Assembly: GCA_011037195.1 (NCBI GenBank)
Contig: JAAEAF010000184.1
Coordinates: 62,001 to 126,000 of the forward strand
DNA from: Triatoma infestans
Taxonomy: Eukaryota > Arthropoda > Insecta > Hemiptera > Reduviidae
DNA: 64,000 nucleotides
Direction of reading: 5' to 3'
Positions 21,820 through 32,742 of the stretch are shown piece by piece. Both the position numbers and the translations under genes were made by a program. Numbering within the stretch: the first letter of the stretch is position 1; every line of letters starts with the position of its first letter. A model generated the notes under the pieces. The model worked only from the letters and a program-made list of their open reading frames with translations. It was not told the DNA's origin and did no database searches.

Positions 21820-22553
21820 TGTAATGACATAGCAATGTCAAAGCCTTTATAAAATATAACAAAAGGAAAGAATAATTTATAACAAGTGGCTCCACAGCTG
21901 GCTGCTGCCTTTTCAATACAAAGGTATCAAAGACAAGCACCGATAAAGCCCCGTCTATTGAACAGAAGCCACCGGTCTTTGAAAGTCGCCGATGGGCGAC
22001 CAAATCTGGCCACTGACCTGAATCACTGGTCGCCGACCTAACCAAGGTCGCACAAGGTCGCACGCTACTAGAGATGTCTTAGTGTGAGAACTTACTTACA
22101 CACTTGACAGTGTGTGAGTAAGACTAATATGAACTTCGCCCCACTGGAAGAGGGGATCATTATATCATTCATCATCATACGAGTAGCCACATCATTATAT
22201 CAGTATCATTTTACAGCAGCAGTTATATTTGAGTTCCGAGCGCATCCCTATACAAGGTTTATCTTATAATTATTTTCATAGTTGTGCATATTAATTATTT
22301 ATTTTAATCATTTAAATTATTTGTTATTTAACTCTTAAAATTATTTATTTACTTTTATCAATCATATTAATTGTAGTTATCATTCAAATTCAAATTGTAA
22401 TCATTCAAATTATTGTTAAAATATATTCTATTTTTATAAATTCAGTGTTAGTAATTCAAGCAATAACTCTCTAAACTAACTTCCGCCTAATAAATCCCTC
22501 TTCAAGACATCTAACTTCATACCTCAGGAATCACGACAATTGATTCCACTATA
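21820..22553 (+). repeat. LTR (family M, copy A), 5' LTR of a truncated element
   Basis: Begins TGTAATGACATAGCAATGTC and ends GATTCCACTATA just before a tRNA-Leu primer site. The GC-rich middle (GGTCGCCGACCTAACCAAGG; GGAAGAGGGGATCATTATAT) and the 3' part (GTTAGTAATTCAAGCAATAAC) recur in copies B, C and D. The GGAAGAGGGGATCA zone after ATATAAACTTCGC-type sequence may be the promoter region; that is inference. Confidence 0.8.
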
Positions 22554-22555
22554 TC

Positions 22556-22573
22556 TGGTGGCAGCGGTGGGAT
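22556..22573 (+). other. Primer-binding site, tRNA-Leu type
   Basis: TGGTGGCAGCGGTGGGAT lies two to three bases after the LTR end and is identical to the primer site of the unrelated LTR family at 1798-1815. Confidence 0.85.
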
Positions 22574-24973
22574 CTGATCATCCGATACATCCAATACGAT
22601 ACACCTGATTCCACTACAATACCTATATTTTTTTTTCAACAAACTGTTGGGTCTCATTTTACCATCGTTCATTTATCAAATGCTTTAAATTATTTACAAA
22701 AAAAATAGGGGGGAGGGATTGATCATACATGGAAACATTTGATTGGTTACAGTGTAAATACTCGTTTTTATGGTAACTTGGAAAAAGCTGTTCAAAACGC
22801 TAATAAATTCTTAATACACTTAATTACAATTAATTAATTAATTACAATTCTTATTACACTTAAACGCTTAATACAATTTTTTTTTCTGTTTATTTTCTTA
22901 ACATTGTCAGATTGTTTAAGATTGTTAGCCATTTCTTCAACATAATCACACAATCCCAGACTTTGACTATGATATTTCCTGTTTGGTCAATGTGTTCAAA
23001 ATCAAATACACATAAAATACCAAGAGAGAGCGTGTTTGAAGAAATATTATGCAAAACCATTTTTTAAGCACTCACTACCTAATCCAGAATGGATTCTAAG
23101 TGAAGAAATATTACATAGAAGATTTTCACATATTTACAATTGTTTAGAAATAATGGATGTAAAAACCTGAATCCACTGTGAAATATATAAAAATTTTTTT
23201 TTATGAAATTTCCTAGATATTTGTGGTTAGTAGCAGTATTTTGTTCGCCTGGTAATAGTATTTGGTAGCTCAGTTGAATTTTGATGCGGACTGTATGATT
23301 GAGTTGTATTATAAGTGAAAATATGGCTATTGAAGTAAAAAAAAAGAATTGAAGTAAAATAAACTGAATATATTATGGTAAGTGGTTAGTAGTTTACAAA
23401 AAGTAGTAGTTACTGTAGAGATGGCTTCAATCTTCTAAGGTTGACTTCCGGTCTTCCTTATTGGTGGTCCCAGCTACCACGGTTGCCTGGACCTCTGGTG
23501 TTTGTTCGACGCAATGAATGACCCAGCCACTGTAACCAGATGTACTGCTAAACTTGATGGCTGATGAACAAGATGTACAACTTGAATTGATACGATTTCC
23601 ACGGAGATTTACTGATAAGATTGTGCTAAGACGTATGTAAAAATTTGAGTATATCCTCTGGCCAGAGATTATCGCGCACTAACTCTTGGACGTAGTAAGG
23701 CCGTAGTAGCCCTGTGTAGTGGTGAGGAACGGAAGCTGATTGGCTGTAAGACCCTTTAACTGGAGCCAGGCTGTCTTGCCGGCCGCAGCGTTGGCTTCTT
23801 TGAATGCGCTGACGCTCGGTGTTGTAATTGTTAAAATTGATTATAATAAAATATAAATTACCCTGTTCACTTCCTGAACAATAGGAATAAAGCGGACACT
23901 GATAATGCCGCTGCCAAGAATCGCGTTTCCCAATAAAAAATCACCATATCCACCAAAAGGGATGCACTAAAGATTATTTTTATGGGCGAGATAATGAACA
24001 CAGGATGGAATGTTTAGATAATTTTCTAATTTTATTGGAATTCTCAGAAATCATCTTTGCAAACTTTAATAGATCATGTTAATATTATCAATAATTTCTT
24101 ATTATATTCAATTAACAACAACTTTATTAAATAGGTTAAAATATAGGGTATTTTAAAGAAGTCATCAATTGTTTAATCATAAGTATATTTCAGCCTTATT
24201 TCTGAAGGAAGTTCATTGTCCTTATAATTATCTACTTATTTAGAAGAAATATATCGGAGTTCTTTTACTTCAGACAGTTCTTCTATATATTCCACTTCTC
24301 TACGGATGATACAAGGACCTCCGAAAAGACAAGTGAGAGGTGAGAATTGCTCAATAGCAATGTGTATTATCAGGGGTATATTGTACCAAACATACTGTTT
24401 AGTTTTTCACCTCACGTAATCTTCTGATTCTCACTGCCTCTTCTTTTACAACCTCATCTTGCCTGTCTGTTCATCCCGCTGGAGAAGAGCAAGTTAGCTT
24501 GGGTGGCTCAATATCATCAAAACCTTCAAAGAAAGATAGGGTAGGTCTGATGTGCGAATGAAGTAACCCTTTTACTATCTCTCAATCACTAGGCATTCCT
24601 CTTTTATATTTCTTCAACGTAGCAATGAACTTTTATTAATTAAAGCCTTTTTTTTATCAATTGAATTACTGTTTTTTCTTTTTTTATATTCTATAATTAT
24701 TTGCGTATAAAGTTTATTGGTCTTTAAATTAATATGCAGTAAAAAAATACAATAAAGAAAATTTCAAGTATTATAATTATGAAAATCGATATTGAAGACC
24801 ATTTAGAAACATATCCGTAGAGAATTTCATGGAATTAAAATTAGACTATTTATAAAAAGATTGGTATTTATATATCAGTCAACGAATCTATTAATGTTTA
24901 CGAAATTATATATATCCTATAAAAAGTATTTTTTTTTATTTTAAAGTATTTTTAAGTAAAGTATCTCGGTTTA
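22574..24973. other. Long stretch without a recognised gene; GC-richer block at 23400-23840
   Basis: Only about 40 bp of leader follows the primer site before unrelated AT-rich DNA. The block 23400-23840 is distinctly GC-richer than its surroundings (for example CTTGCCGGCCGCAGCG) and has no open frame. It may be an LTR of another family: the minus strand near 23915 reads TTGGCAGCGGCATTATC, which is similar to a primer site, but this is not proven. Confidence 0.4.
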
Positions 24974-25124
24974 GTGATGGACAGATCTTTAACATTTACT
25001 CATCATTTGAATACCATTTGTAACAAATGTAAAGGATTAATAGTCTCACTTTTCCCACTCTTTTTAAATAGACATTCCATGCTGTGTACAAATAATAAAA
25101 TCTTATTTTACATAGTAGTGGTGA
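24974..25124 (+). pseudogene. Jockey-like RT C-terminus, part 1 (interrupted)
   Basis: Encodes MDRSLTFTHHLNTICNK and ...LFYIVV, the LDxxLtf..H...i..K pattern after the RT palm in Jockey-clade elements. The frame continues without loss at 25859 once the inserted non-LTR fragment and one 9-bp duplicate are skipped. Confidence 0.7.
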
Positions 25125-25849
25125 ACCTGCGTAGAGCCCCAAGGGGCAAGGTCATACGCATTTGCTCGGACAGTAAGGCCGCACTGAAAGCCCTAGAGGC
25201 TTACAGAACTACCTCACCCCTTATTGAAAGAATATCGTGAGGCATTGGTGAGACTCTCCAGGCACAACAAGGTACAGCTGCTATGGGTGCCTGGACATGC
25301 AGGGATTGAGGGTAATGAAACAGCTGATCATCTGACCAAGAACGAGGCAAACACTTCGTTCATTGGTCCAGAGCCGGTCCTGGGGATAACTGGAGGAGCG
25401 ATTCGTGCAGCGATTAGAGGGTGGTGTTGTAGTAAGCATGAAGAGCTCTGGAGGGGGAGCCTGGGTGTTATACACAGTAAAAGGATGATGCCAGATCTCT
25501 CTGGTGACGGGACTATTTACGGGTCTTGGAAGGTTCAGGATACATCTGTACAGGGTAGGGCTCATTCAAGCGGAACCCTTGTGCAAATTATGTCAGGAAG
25601 AGGAGAAAACGGCCCCCCACCTGTTGTTTGATTGCGTGGCAATAATTAAATTGAGGTATGAGACCTTTGGTACGTTGCGACCTGAGGAGATAGTAGCTCA
25701 AAATGACCTGGTGGTGAAGGCCCTCAAACCCTTAAGGAGGGAGGGTTTGTCTATTAGGAACTATCGGGAATGGCACAATAAGCCTCTGTTGGTTGCAGTG
25801 CCGGGATATAGCTCACCACCACTAATAATGATAATAATAATAATAATAA
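25125..25849 (+). pseudogene. Non-LTR 3' end with RNase H (subfamily E), inserted in the Jockey-like fragment
   Basis: Encodes IRICSDSKAALKALEAY, WVPGHAGIEGNETADHL (all late RNase H motifs intact), GPEPVLGIT and, in another frame, CKLCQEEEKTAPHLLFDC (intact zinc knuckle). Frame changes fall near 25225 and between 25500 and 25570. It ends in (AAT)n. It is flanked by TAGTGGTGA at 25116-25124 and 25850-25858, a target-site duplication. It is 5'-truncated at the start of the RNase H second motif. Confidence 0.85.
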
Positions 25850-26145
25850 TAGTGGTGAGGCCTGTTTTAACTTATGCCACTGCAGCGTGGAACCTTATAT
25901 GTCCAACCAATATGCTAAAACTTTAGAGAATCCAAAATAAGTTTCTGAGATTTGCTACAGATTTGCCACACTGATTAGTTCCCTCCACGAACAGACTGGT
26001 TTACCATTCATTAAGGAAGTCATAAAACAAGCGACAGAAAGATTTTTCTTAAATTCAGAAACAAGTAACAATGATTTAATTAAAAATATAGGTGTGTATA
26101 ATGTAAATTATTCATTACAAACATAAAAGAATTAAGTATATATTA
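25850..26145 (+). pseudogene. Jockey-like RT C-terminus, part 2
   Basis: Continues with RPVLTYATAAWNLICPTN and QNKFLRFATDLPH, the (P)xLtYa..aW...QN(K)fLR pattern that ends Jockey-type proteins, which lack RNase H. A stop occurs after LKL, and decay continues to about 26140. Confidence 0.7.
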
Positions 26146-26770
26146 AGTAGCTAAGTTTTTATCTGAAATTCTCTTTTAATCTTATTTGTGTATTACGTCC
26201 TTTTCCTAATATTGGAATAGCTCTGCTTACTTTTTTATTTTGAATCTCAGTTAGATTTATAGATCCTTTTCTGGCACTCTGATTTAGTATGTAAATATGT
26301 ATTGGACGTAAAATAAGGAATATTATTATTATTATTTTAATGCTAATAATATTAAAAACACTTACTCTTTTATTCTCCAAATATTTTCATTTCTATCCAT
26401 TTATGAGCATATATGTGTGTAATGTAATTAATGTAATATATTTCATTAATGTTACGTAAATAAAGTTTCATATTGTGTTGTACAGTGCACAATTACAGCT
26501 CTATCTACCAATGTTTAATTTATTATAATTTCTGTTACTTATTTTTATATAATTTACCAGAGATATATCAAGAAAAATACAGTCAGTGATTTTTCACTTT
26601 CAAGTTATTCACAAACTTACATTCATAGTTGTAAACAAAAATTTAAAAACAAAATTTCTGACTTGGAAGTGTTCAAAGCAAGTATCTTAAATATAAAAGA
26701 TTCCCGCCAAGTATACTCTTATTTTAGTCCCGCTTATGACAAATCAGCGTCAAAATCGTTGCTAGATGTA
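26146..26770. other. AT-rich stretch, no gene seen
   Basis: Nothing supported. Confidence 0.5.
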
Positions 26771-26961
26771 GGCAAGGGTGGGAATTGTGGTTACAGGGGT
26801 ATGTTGTTACAGTGTAATTTTTAAAAAATCGGCCGAGAGAAGCACTTCTTAAGTGGTCAAAGTTGAGAGAGTTCATACATCATTATCAATAATTTCAATC
26901 CAATATGATTGCGCTAGTATTTCTTGACCTATGTGTTTTCGGATTAATTAGTGATTGACGA

Positions 26962-27123
26962 GTGGGGTTAATTATTACACTTGGTTGGAGAATGTTGTTA
27001 CAGCGTAACAAACTTGCCCCACTGCATATCTTAAATCAAATCACTGCAGATCTTAAAAGAAATGAAGCCAAAAACAAGAAAAACGAGAAAGTTGGCAATT
27101 CAAACAAAAAGAAAACTGTCTCC
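26962..27123 (+). pseudogene. pogo-like transposase C-terminal region, part 1
   Basis: A Lys- and Asn-rich linker (LQRNKLAPLHILNQITADLK, then KNKKNEKVGN) is open up to the LTR insertion. No ATG is seen at the start. It continues in frame at 28102 when the LTR and one CTCC duplicate are removed. Confidence 0.6.
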
Positions 27124-28097
27124 TGTAATGTCAAAGCCTTCACAAAATATAACAAAAGGAAAGAATAATTTATAACTAGTGGCTCCACAGCCGGCTGCTG
27201 CCTTTTCAATACATCAAAGACAAGCACCGATAAACCCCTGTCTATTGAACAGAAGCCATCTGGTCTTTGAAAGTCGACGATGGGCGACCAAATCTGGCCA
27301 CTGACCTGAATCACTGGTCGCCGACCTAACCAAGGTCGCACAAGGTCGTACGCTACTAGAGATATATTAGTGTGAGAACTTACTTACACACTTGACAGCA
27401 TGTGAGTAAGACTAATATAAACTTCGCCTCACTGGAAGAGGGGATCATTATATCATTCATCATTATACGAGTAGCCACATCATTATATCAGTATCATTTA
27501 CAGCAGCAGTTTATCTTATAATTATTTTCATAGTTGCGCATATTAGTTTATTTATCAGAGACACCTTCCGTGGTAGCCTGCTTCATTTTGTGGTCATCGA
27601 CCGGTTTCGGGCGTTCGCCCATCTTCAGGATGCGTTCTTCAGACAGTGTGCCAACACAGACTCGTACAGAGACTAGTTTCACACTAACTCTCTGTTAGTT
27701 AGAGTTAGTGTGAAACTAAGTCTCTGTACGAGTCTGTGTTGGCACACTGTCTGAAGAACGCATTCTGAAGATGGGCGAACGCCCGAAACCGGTCGATGAC
27801 CACAAAATGAAGCAGGCTACCACGGAAGGTGTCTCTGATGCTTTCCAGCTCTGCGGAACCAACCACCACAACAAATTAGTTTATTTATTATAATCATTTT
27901 AAATTATTTGTTATTTAACTGTTACAATTATTTAATTACTTTATCAAATCATATTAATTGTAGTTACCATTAGGCTCATTCAAATTATTGTTAAAATATA
28001 TTCTATTTTTATAAATTCAGTGTTAGTAATTCAAACAATAACTCTCTAAGACATCTAACTTCATACCTCAGGAATCACGACAATTGATTCCACTACA
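27124..28097 (+). repeat. Solo LTR (family M, copy B) containing a palindromic element
   Basis: TGTAATGTCAAAGCC...GATTCCACTACA with a perfect 4-bp target duplication CTCC (27120-27123, 28098-28101). It matches copy A throughout except for the family P insertion at 27555-27874. No internal region remains, so it arose by LTR-LTR recombination. Confidence 0.9.
27555..27874 (-). mobile_element. Penelope-like palindromic element (family P), copy 2, near-perfect hairpin
   Basis: The left arm TCAGAGACACCTTCCGTGG and right arm CCACGGAAGGTGTCTCTGA are perfect inverses, and pairing continues through both hammerhead-like cores to the centre near 27708 (AACTCTCTGTTAGTTAGAGTT). The one-sided tail (GGAACCAACCACCACAACAA) is at the right. 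A 13-bp target duplication, ATTAGTTTATTTA, lies at 27542-27554 and 27875-27887. LTR copy A shows the unoccupied site. The core variant is CTGAAGA. Confidence 0.9.
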
Positions 28098-28338
28098 CTC
28101 CAAAGCTGCAAACAAGAATCAAAAAAATAATTTGCCAACATCAAGTTCCGGCGAAGAAGATGAGGACTGCCTATGCCTGAAATGCTAAAAACCATGGTCG
28201 CAGTCAAAAGGTGGAGAAAATTGGGTTGAACTCATGCAGTGCAAAAGACGGGCCCATTCAAAACTAGTTACAAATGACCCTAGATATATTTGCCATCATT
28301 GTAACTCGGACTTAGAGATGGGTAGTGACAGTGAATAG
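28098..28338 (+). pseudogene. pogo-like transposase C-terminal zinc finger, part 2
   Basis: After an acidic SSSGEEDEDC stretch comes CLCLKC, then GGENWVELMQCKRRAHSK and YICHHCNSDLE: a PHD-like finger (CX2C...W...C...H...CX2C) typical of the C-termini of pogo/Tigger-type DDE transposases. One in-frame TAA follows CLCLKC. One expected Cys (before MQC) is Leu. The terminal stop is TAG at 28336-28338. Confidence 0.65.
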
Positions 28339-28828
28339 AAAGAGAATGAATGTTCAAGCATTTAAGTTTGTAATAATCCATGTTTAGATCATAACCAAGC
28401 TGCTATTATTATTAAAATAAAGATTTGATAATTTGTTTATTGAACATATTTCAGTTTTATTTCCTTAAAATAAACACCCAAACATGCATTTTATACATTG
28501 TAACAACTTACCCTCCGCATGTAACAACAAGCCCCACCGAAGGGCACGTTGTTACATTATACGCATTTTAATAGTACTTGAATTTTTTAAATGTTACTTC
28601 ATTTTGAAAAATCTCAGAAAAATATATAATTAGTAGAAATAAATGAGGCAACAAATTAATCAATTTTCAGCAATTTTGAGTGCAACATAGACCTATTAAT
28701 AAATGTTAACTGAAATTTTGTAACAACAAGCCCCACCCTCCCATACTAATCATCATTACTATTCAATATGTTAATTCCGTCCGCACGGTAAATAAAGCAA
28801 ATGATCATTGATTTTGCCTTCTTTTTTT

Positions 28829-28975
28829 TGTTCTCTTACTCCTAGTAAGAGGAACTATTGCGATCGTGTCAAATTTTCGATATCGAGTATTCACCGGAAA
28901 TATACGTTTTCAGGTCCTGTCAGTCAGAAAAAATGCTTTTAGAAATTGGTTTGTGTATGTGTTTGTGTAATCAAG
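28829..28975 (+). mobile_element. Family H repeat, 5' fragment
   Basis: TTCTCTTACTCCTAGTAAGAGG hairpin start, AAATTTTCGATATCGAGTAT and TTTAGAAATTGGTTTGTGTA; truncated in the microsatellite zone. Confidence 0.75.
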
Positions 28976-29596
28976 CCTAAAACTTCTCTGAAGAAGCCTA
29001 GTGCAATGTGGTTAAACATTGGATTATACCAAAATACTTATGCAATCACAACCCTAAGATCGAAATTGTTTGCATGATAATGGCCGAAGAAGACTGAATT
29101 AAGTTGCCCACTCTCTTCCCCCTATTAAAGCACACCATTCCGGTGTATATGTATGTGGCAGAAACTTTGAAAATGCAATGTGGCGACAATGAAGTAAAAT
29201 CACAAAACCGGTCAGAATTAAGGAAAGAAATATGCTATGTTGAATAAAATCTCAGATATAAGAAATATTGATTGTTTTATAGAGTAGTTGGGTCTGCCCT
29301 GTTAGAAAACAACAGAGATTTTATAATATTTTGAAAGGTTGGAAGGTTATTTTCATAATAATCTTCTTCAGTTAGCTACCAACTGAGTCACCGCGATGAC
29401 TTGGTAAACTATCCGAGTCCTTCATCCAGCACAATACAATCATCTCTTACGAGCTTTGTAACATATCAATGTTACTTCATTTATTAAACAAATTTTTAGA
29501 AGACACAAAAACAAAGCCTAATTCTGGTAAAGTCTATTATGGTGCAAAATTTTCTAACTAAGCATTTCCAGCAAAATAAAACATTATGTAAAACAA
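28976..29596. other. Unassigned stretch
   Basis: No gene or known repeat recognised. Confidence 0.45.
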
Positions 29597-29833
29597 GGGA
29601 TTAGCTCAGAGGTTAGGGCAATGGACTCCCTTGCAGAGGTCCCGGGTTCTAGTCCATCTGTTCTGCCCTTAGATTTTTTTCTTCTTAGAAGCCTCTTACA
29701 GCTCATTGTCCGCTGATGGACAGTGTTGTCTGTAACGGAAGAACACTGATCGGAGGCCGGCAGTGCACTGAGAAGGCTCCGGTCGAGTCCAATGACCATA
29801 GATGCTGACGCGTCTTAAATTAAAAAAAAAAAA
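29597..29833 (+). repeat. tRNA-derived SINE, copy 3 (best head)
   Basis: GGGATTAGCTCAGAGGTTAGG (A box) and GTCCCGGGTTCTAGTCC (B box) are spaced as in a tRNA. The body follows: CTGCCCTTAGATTTTTTTC, inverted TGTCCGCTGATGGACA, CGGAGGCCGGCAGTGCACTG and an A-rich tail of 12 A. The head resembles tRNA-Ala or tRNA-Arg in its first half. Confidence 0.88.
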
Positions 29834-30766
29834 TCACTTATAATATAATATGTAACTTATTTAATAATTCTTGTAAATAAAAAAAAACTTCATTACACTT
29901 TTCTTCTAATCCTGTAACTCGTCATCCTTCCAATGGCCCTTCCTAAAACTCCACTTTCCGGCAGAGTTGGTAATGGGAATGCGATTTTCTGGCAATAAAG
30001 AACAGAGAGTAATTTATACGAAAAATCAATAGGATTTCTATTGCATGATAAAAGTTTAAAGCAACTGTCTCAACACTAGAACAGGTAGACAGGTCATTTC
30101 GACACACCTGGCTTATATAATGCTATAACTTTTTTCCCCTTAAAAATATGATCTTAAAATTTTGTGACTTTTCCTAAAATGCTGTTTTATAGATCTCAAT
30201 AAATTTGTTATAATAAACAACTATTTCCTCTGAGATTTATCGTTTTCTCAACTTAGAATAGCCAAAATGTATAAAAAAGAAAAGAAAAAGCGTTTCCTAT
30301 GTTAGAAAGATAATAATTTTTTTGAAATATTGATAAAAATAAAATAGACGAAGCCTTAAAGTAATTTTCAACGTTTTTATTGTTGAACAAAGGCTTTATT
30401 CATTGGCCTACTTATCCTTCATATAGGCAGGACAATAAAATCTATATAGATTTTCTTCAGTTTTTACTTAGCAATTTTACAAGCATCATATAAATATGTT
30501 CAAATATGGAAAGAAAGTTTATTACTCCAGAAGATCTGCTGCTTAGGTAATTCCAATTTTAGGAGGAAGAGGATTCTGGAGAGGAACAATTGCATACGCA
30601 AGTGGTGAAGATAGTGTTGTAATGTTGTGAAAGTACAAATTAAAGTAAAGCGTATTTTTTTAAGCCGGCTTAATGTCCAATTACTACATTAGATACGCGT
30701 GGACGAGAACGGAAGCAACTACTTTACTATTAACATTTTTTAAACGAATATAAAATATAGCAGTTA
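29834..30766. other. AT-rich stretch, no gene seen
   Basis: Nothing supported. Confidence 0.5.
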
Positions 30767-30836
30767 TACGCGGTACTCGAACTGTGGATCTCCCACACAC
30801 AAGTCCATGCTCATAACCACTATACCAACGCCCGCA
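30767..30836 (-). repeat. tRNA-like sequence, degenerate
   Basis: The minus strand reads GTTGGTATAGTGGTTATGAGC (D-arm and A-box-like) and, about 30 nt later, CAGTTCGAGTACC (B-box-like). The outer bases TATGCGG and CCGCGTA could pair as a seven-base acceptor stem. The T stem does not pair properly. It is a tRNA pseudogene or the head of another SINE, not a functional tRNA on this evidence. Confidence 0.45.
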
Positions 30837-32565
30837 TACAAGTGATGTAGTGTGCAAGTGATCAGCGAACTGATCATATATCAGCTATAAATCCTTCCTA
30901 AATAGTGTGACAGAAATTATTACCCAGTTTGCCCACAGTAGATAGAAGATCTTGCTAATATTTTAAACAAATATTAATAATTTCAAAAGTGCAAATAAAA
31001 CTTAAAAATGTCAATGGAAAAAGAGGAAAAATATAGGAAAACTTCCATGTGTCAAAATGACACTGCGTGACCATTCTAAATAGCTAGGATCATACTAGTG
31101 TTAATTTTAATCTCAAAGGGTGTAGGCAAAGTATCTTTTACTGATGAAATTCCAAAAGAAGGAAAACACTGGAAAACCTATTCATTCTCGAGATCTAAAT
31201 ACATAAACACATGTTGTGCAAATAGAATGGTTGATTAAGGAAATATCACCTTCAGATCTACTGTGAGTTCTTCACATGTCTTTGAAGTTGTTTTCGAAGT
31301 AGTATGTGTGTAAGGATAGGGAATTTCCCTAGGGCCACGATAAGCCTCAGTCATTGTACAAATCAATTGCTTTGTCCCTTAGTCAAATTGTCCCTTTGTG
31401 ACTGCTATGTGTAGGGCAGTATGAGTTTGACTGAGCCACCCACAGCGGCGCCAACAGTTGGTAATTTCACTTTGCCTCCCACATCGGATCCGATCTGTAT
31501 AATCTCATTTACGCTAATTAGTTGAATTATAAAAATTAGTATTCTTATACAAGTTTTAAATATTCAATGAATTGTGTTAATTGGTTTAGATAAAAGAATA
31601 TATAATTATAAGTGTAATAAACGGTATAATTGCTTTATAAATATTTATCATTTCAAAAACAAAACCGACATTAAAACTTATAAAATCTGATAAAAACAAA
31701 ATTTATTTGCAAAGTACAGGCATCCTTTGTAAATGTAACATTTGTAAACTGTTTTAGAACACGAACAGTATAGTTCATTAATTAGAACTACAATTTAATT
31801 ATTATTTTCATTAAATTTACTAATAACTTATAGTTTTATCTAATAGTCATTTTTTTCTCTGCAGTTTTAAAAAAAAGTACAGATATTTTAAGAGAAGCGC
31901 TCATAGTTTTGTCTATTACTTCACTGCTATCTAAATCCACATCTTAATTGAGTTAGTAAGTGGAAGCGTACACCATCCCCAGGGGTATACAGCTTTGCTC
32001 ACCTTTTATAGTACAATCTCCTGATAAATTACAAAGAAACAAATAAATATAATTAAAGGAAAAAAAAGTTGAATTATAATCAAAATAGAAGGGTAGTAAT
32101 TATACTTTAAACCTTTCTTTTTAATAAAAAAAAAATGGCAACTATTAAATGCATATTTAACTTATGAAGATTTATTACTCAATTAAGAGGGGGGGGGGGC
32201 GAATAGAATTCGTATAGAAGAGAATTTGAATAGAATTCGTAGTGTCTAAAAATTTATTGGGTTTCCTTGTTATCAGTAAGGCCCATGAAGAAATTGGGCT
32301 TCTTTTACAAATTTGGACCAACTCATCAATTTATTAACCCTTTTTTATATGTCATTTTCATTTGAAGAATTTATATGAATTGAATAAATGATTTTTTTTT
32401 TTTTTTTTGTAAAAATTTTTTGCTATATAATAATTAATAATCCACTATTAATTTATTAATTGCAAATATTAAGTAACAACTTTACCACCGAAACCAATTG
32501 ATGTAAAATTTTTTTTATAGGTCCATATCTTAAAGAAAAAACTTTATTAACCCTCAACCGAAGGA
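30837..32565. other. AT-rich stretch, no gene seen
   Basis: A run of G is at 32190-32199 and a long T-run at 32391-32409. Nothing else recognised. Confidence 0.45.
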
Positions 32566-32742
32566 AGGGATTAGGTCAGTGACAGCGGGCCGGACTAGCA
32601 ACGCGGAGGTACCGAGTTCGAAGCCAGCCTGCTGCCCTTAGATTTTCTCTTCCTAGGACTGTATAAAGTTCACTGCCTATACAGTAAAGAACACAGCTCG
32701 AAGTGCTCTGAGAAAGCTTCGGGGGCCAAAAAAAAAAAACTC
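32566..32742 (+). repeat. tRNA-derived SINE, copy 4 (shorter body)
   Basis: GGGATTAGGTCAGTGACAGCG head, B box GAGTTCGAAGCC, body CTGCCCTTAGATTTTCTCTTCC and an A tail of 12. The first inverted arm of the body is shortened compared with copy 3. Confidence 0.82.

Larger units (their letters stand above)
26771..28743 (+). mobile_element. pogo/Tigger-like DNA transposon remnant, split by an LTR
   Basis: The left end GGCAAGGGTGGGAATTGTGG and the right end (reverse complement TGGGAGGGTGGGGCTTGTTG) are inverted repeats flanked by TA on both sides. Similar GTAACAACAAGCCCCACC and GTTGTTACA motifs recur inside both ends (near 26800, 26995, 28520 and 28545). It encodes only the C-terminal end of a transposase-like protein with a CX2C...H...CX2C finger. 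The catalytic DDE region is missing, so it is internally deleted. pogo-group elements insert at TA; assignment comes from the finger type and the TA flanks. Confidence 0.6.

Noticed and set aside
21536..22063. Minus frame of 175 codons
   Set aside because: Runs backwards through the LTR; the same frame recurs at 27036-27341 only because the LTR is repeated.
31433..31470. Primer-site-like TTGGCGCCGCTGTGGG on the minus strand
   Set aside because: No LTR boundary or known tRNA match could be supported.
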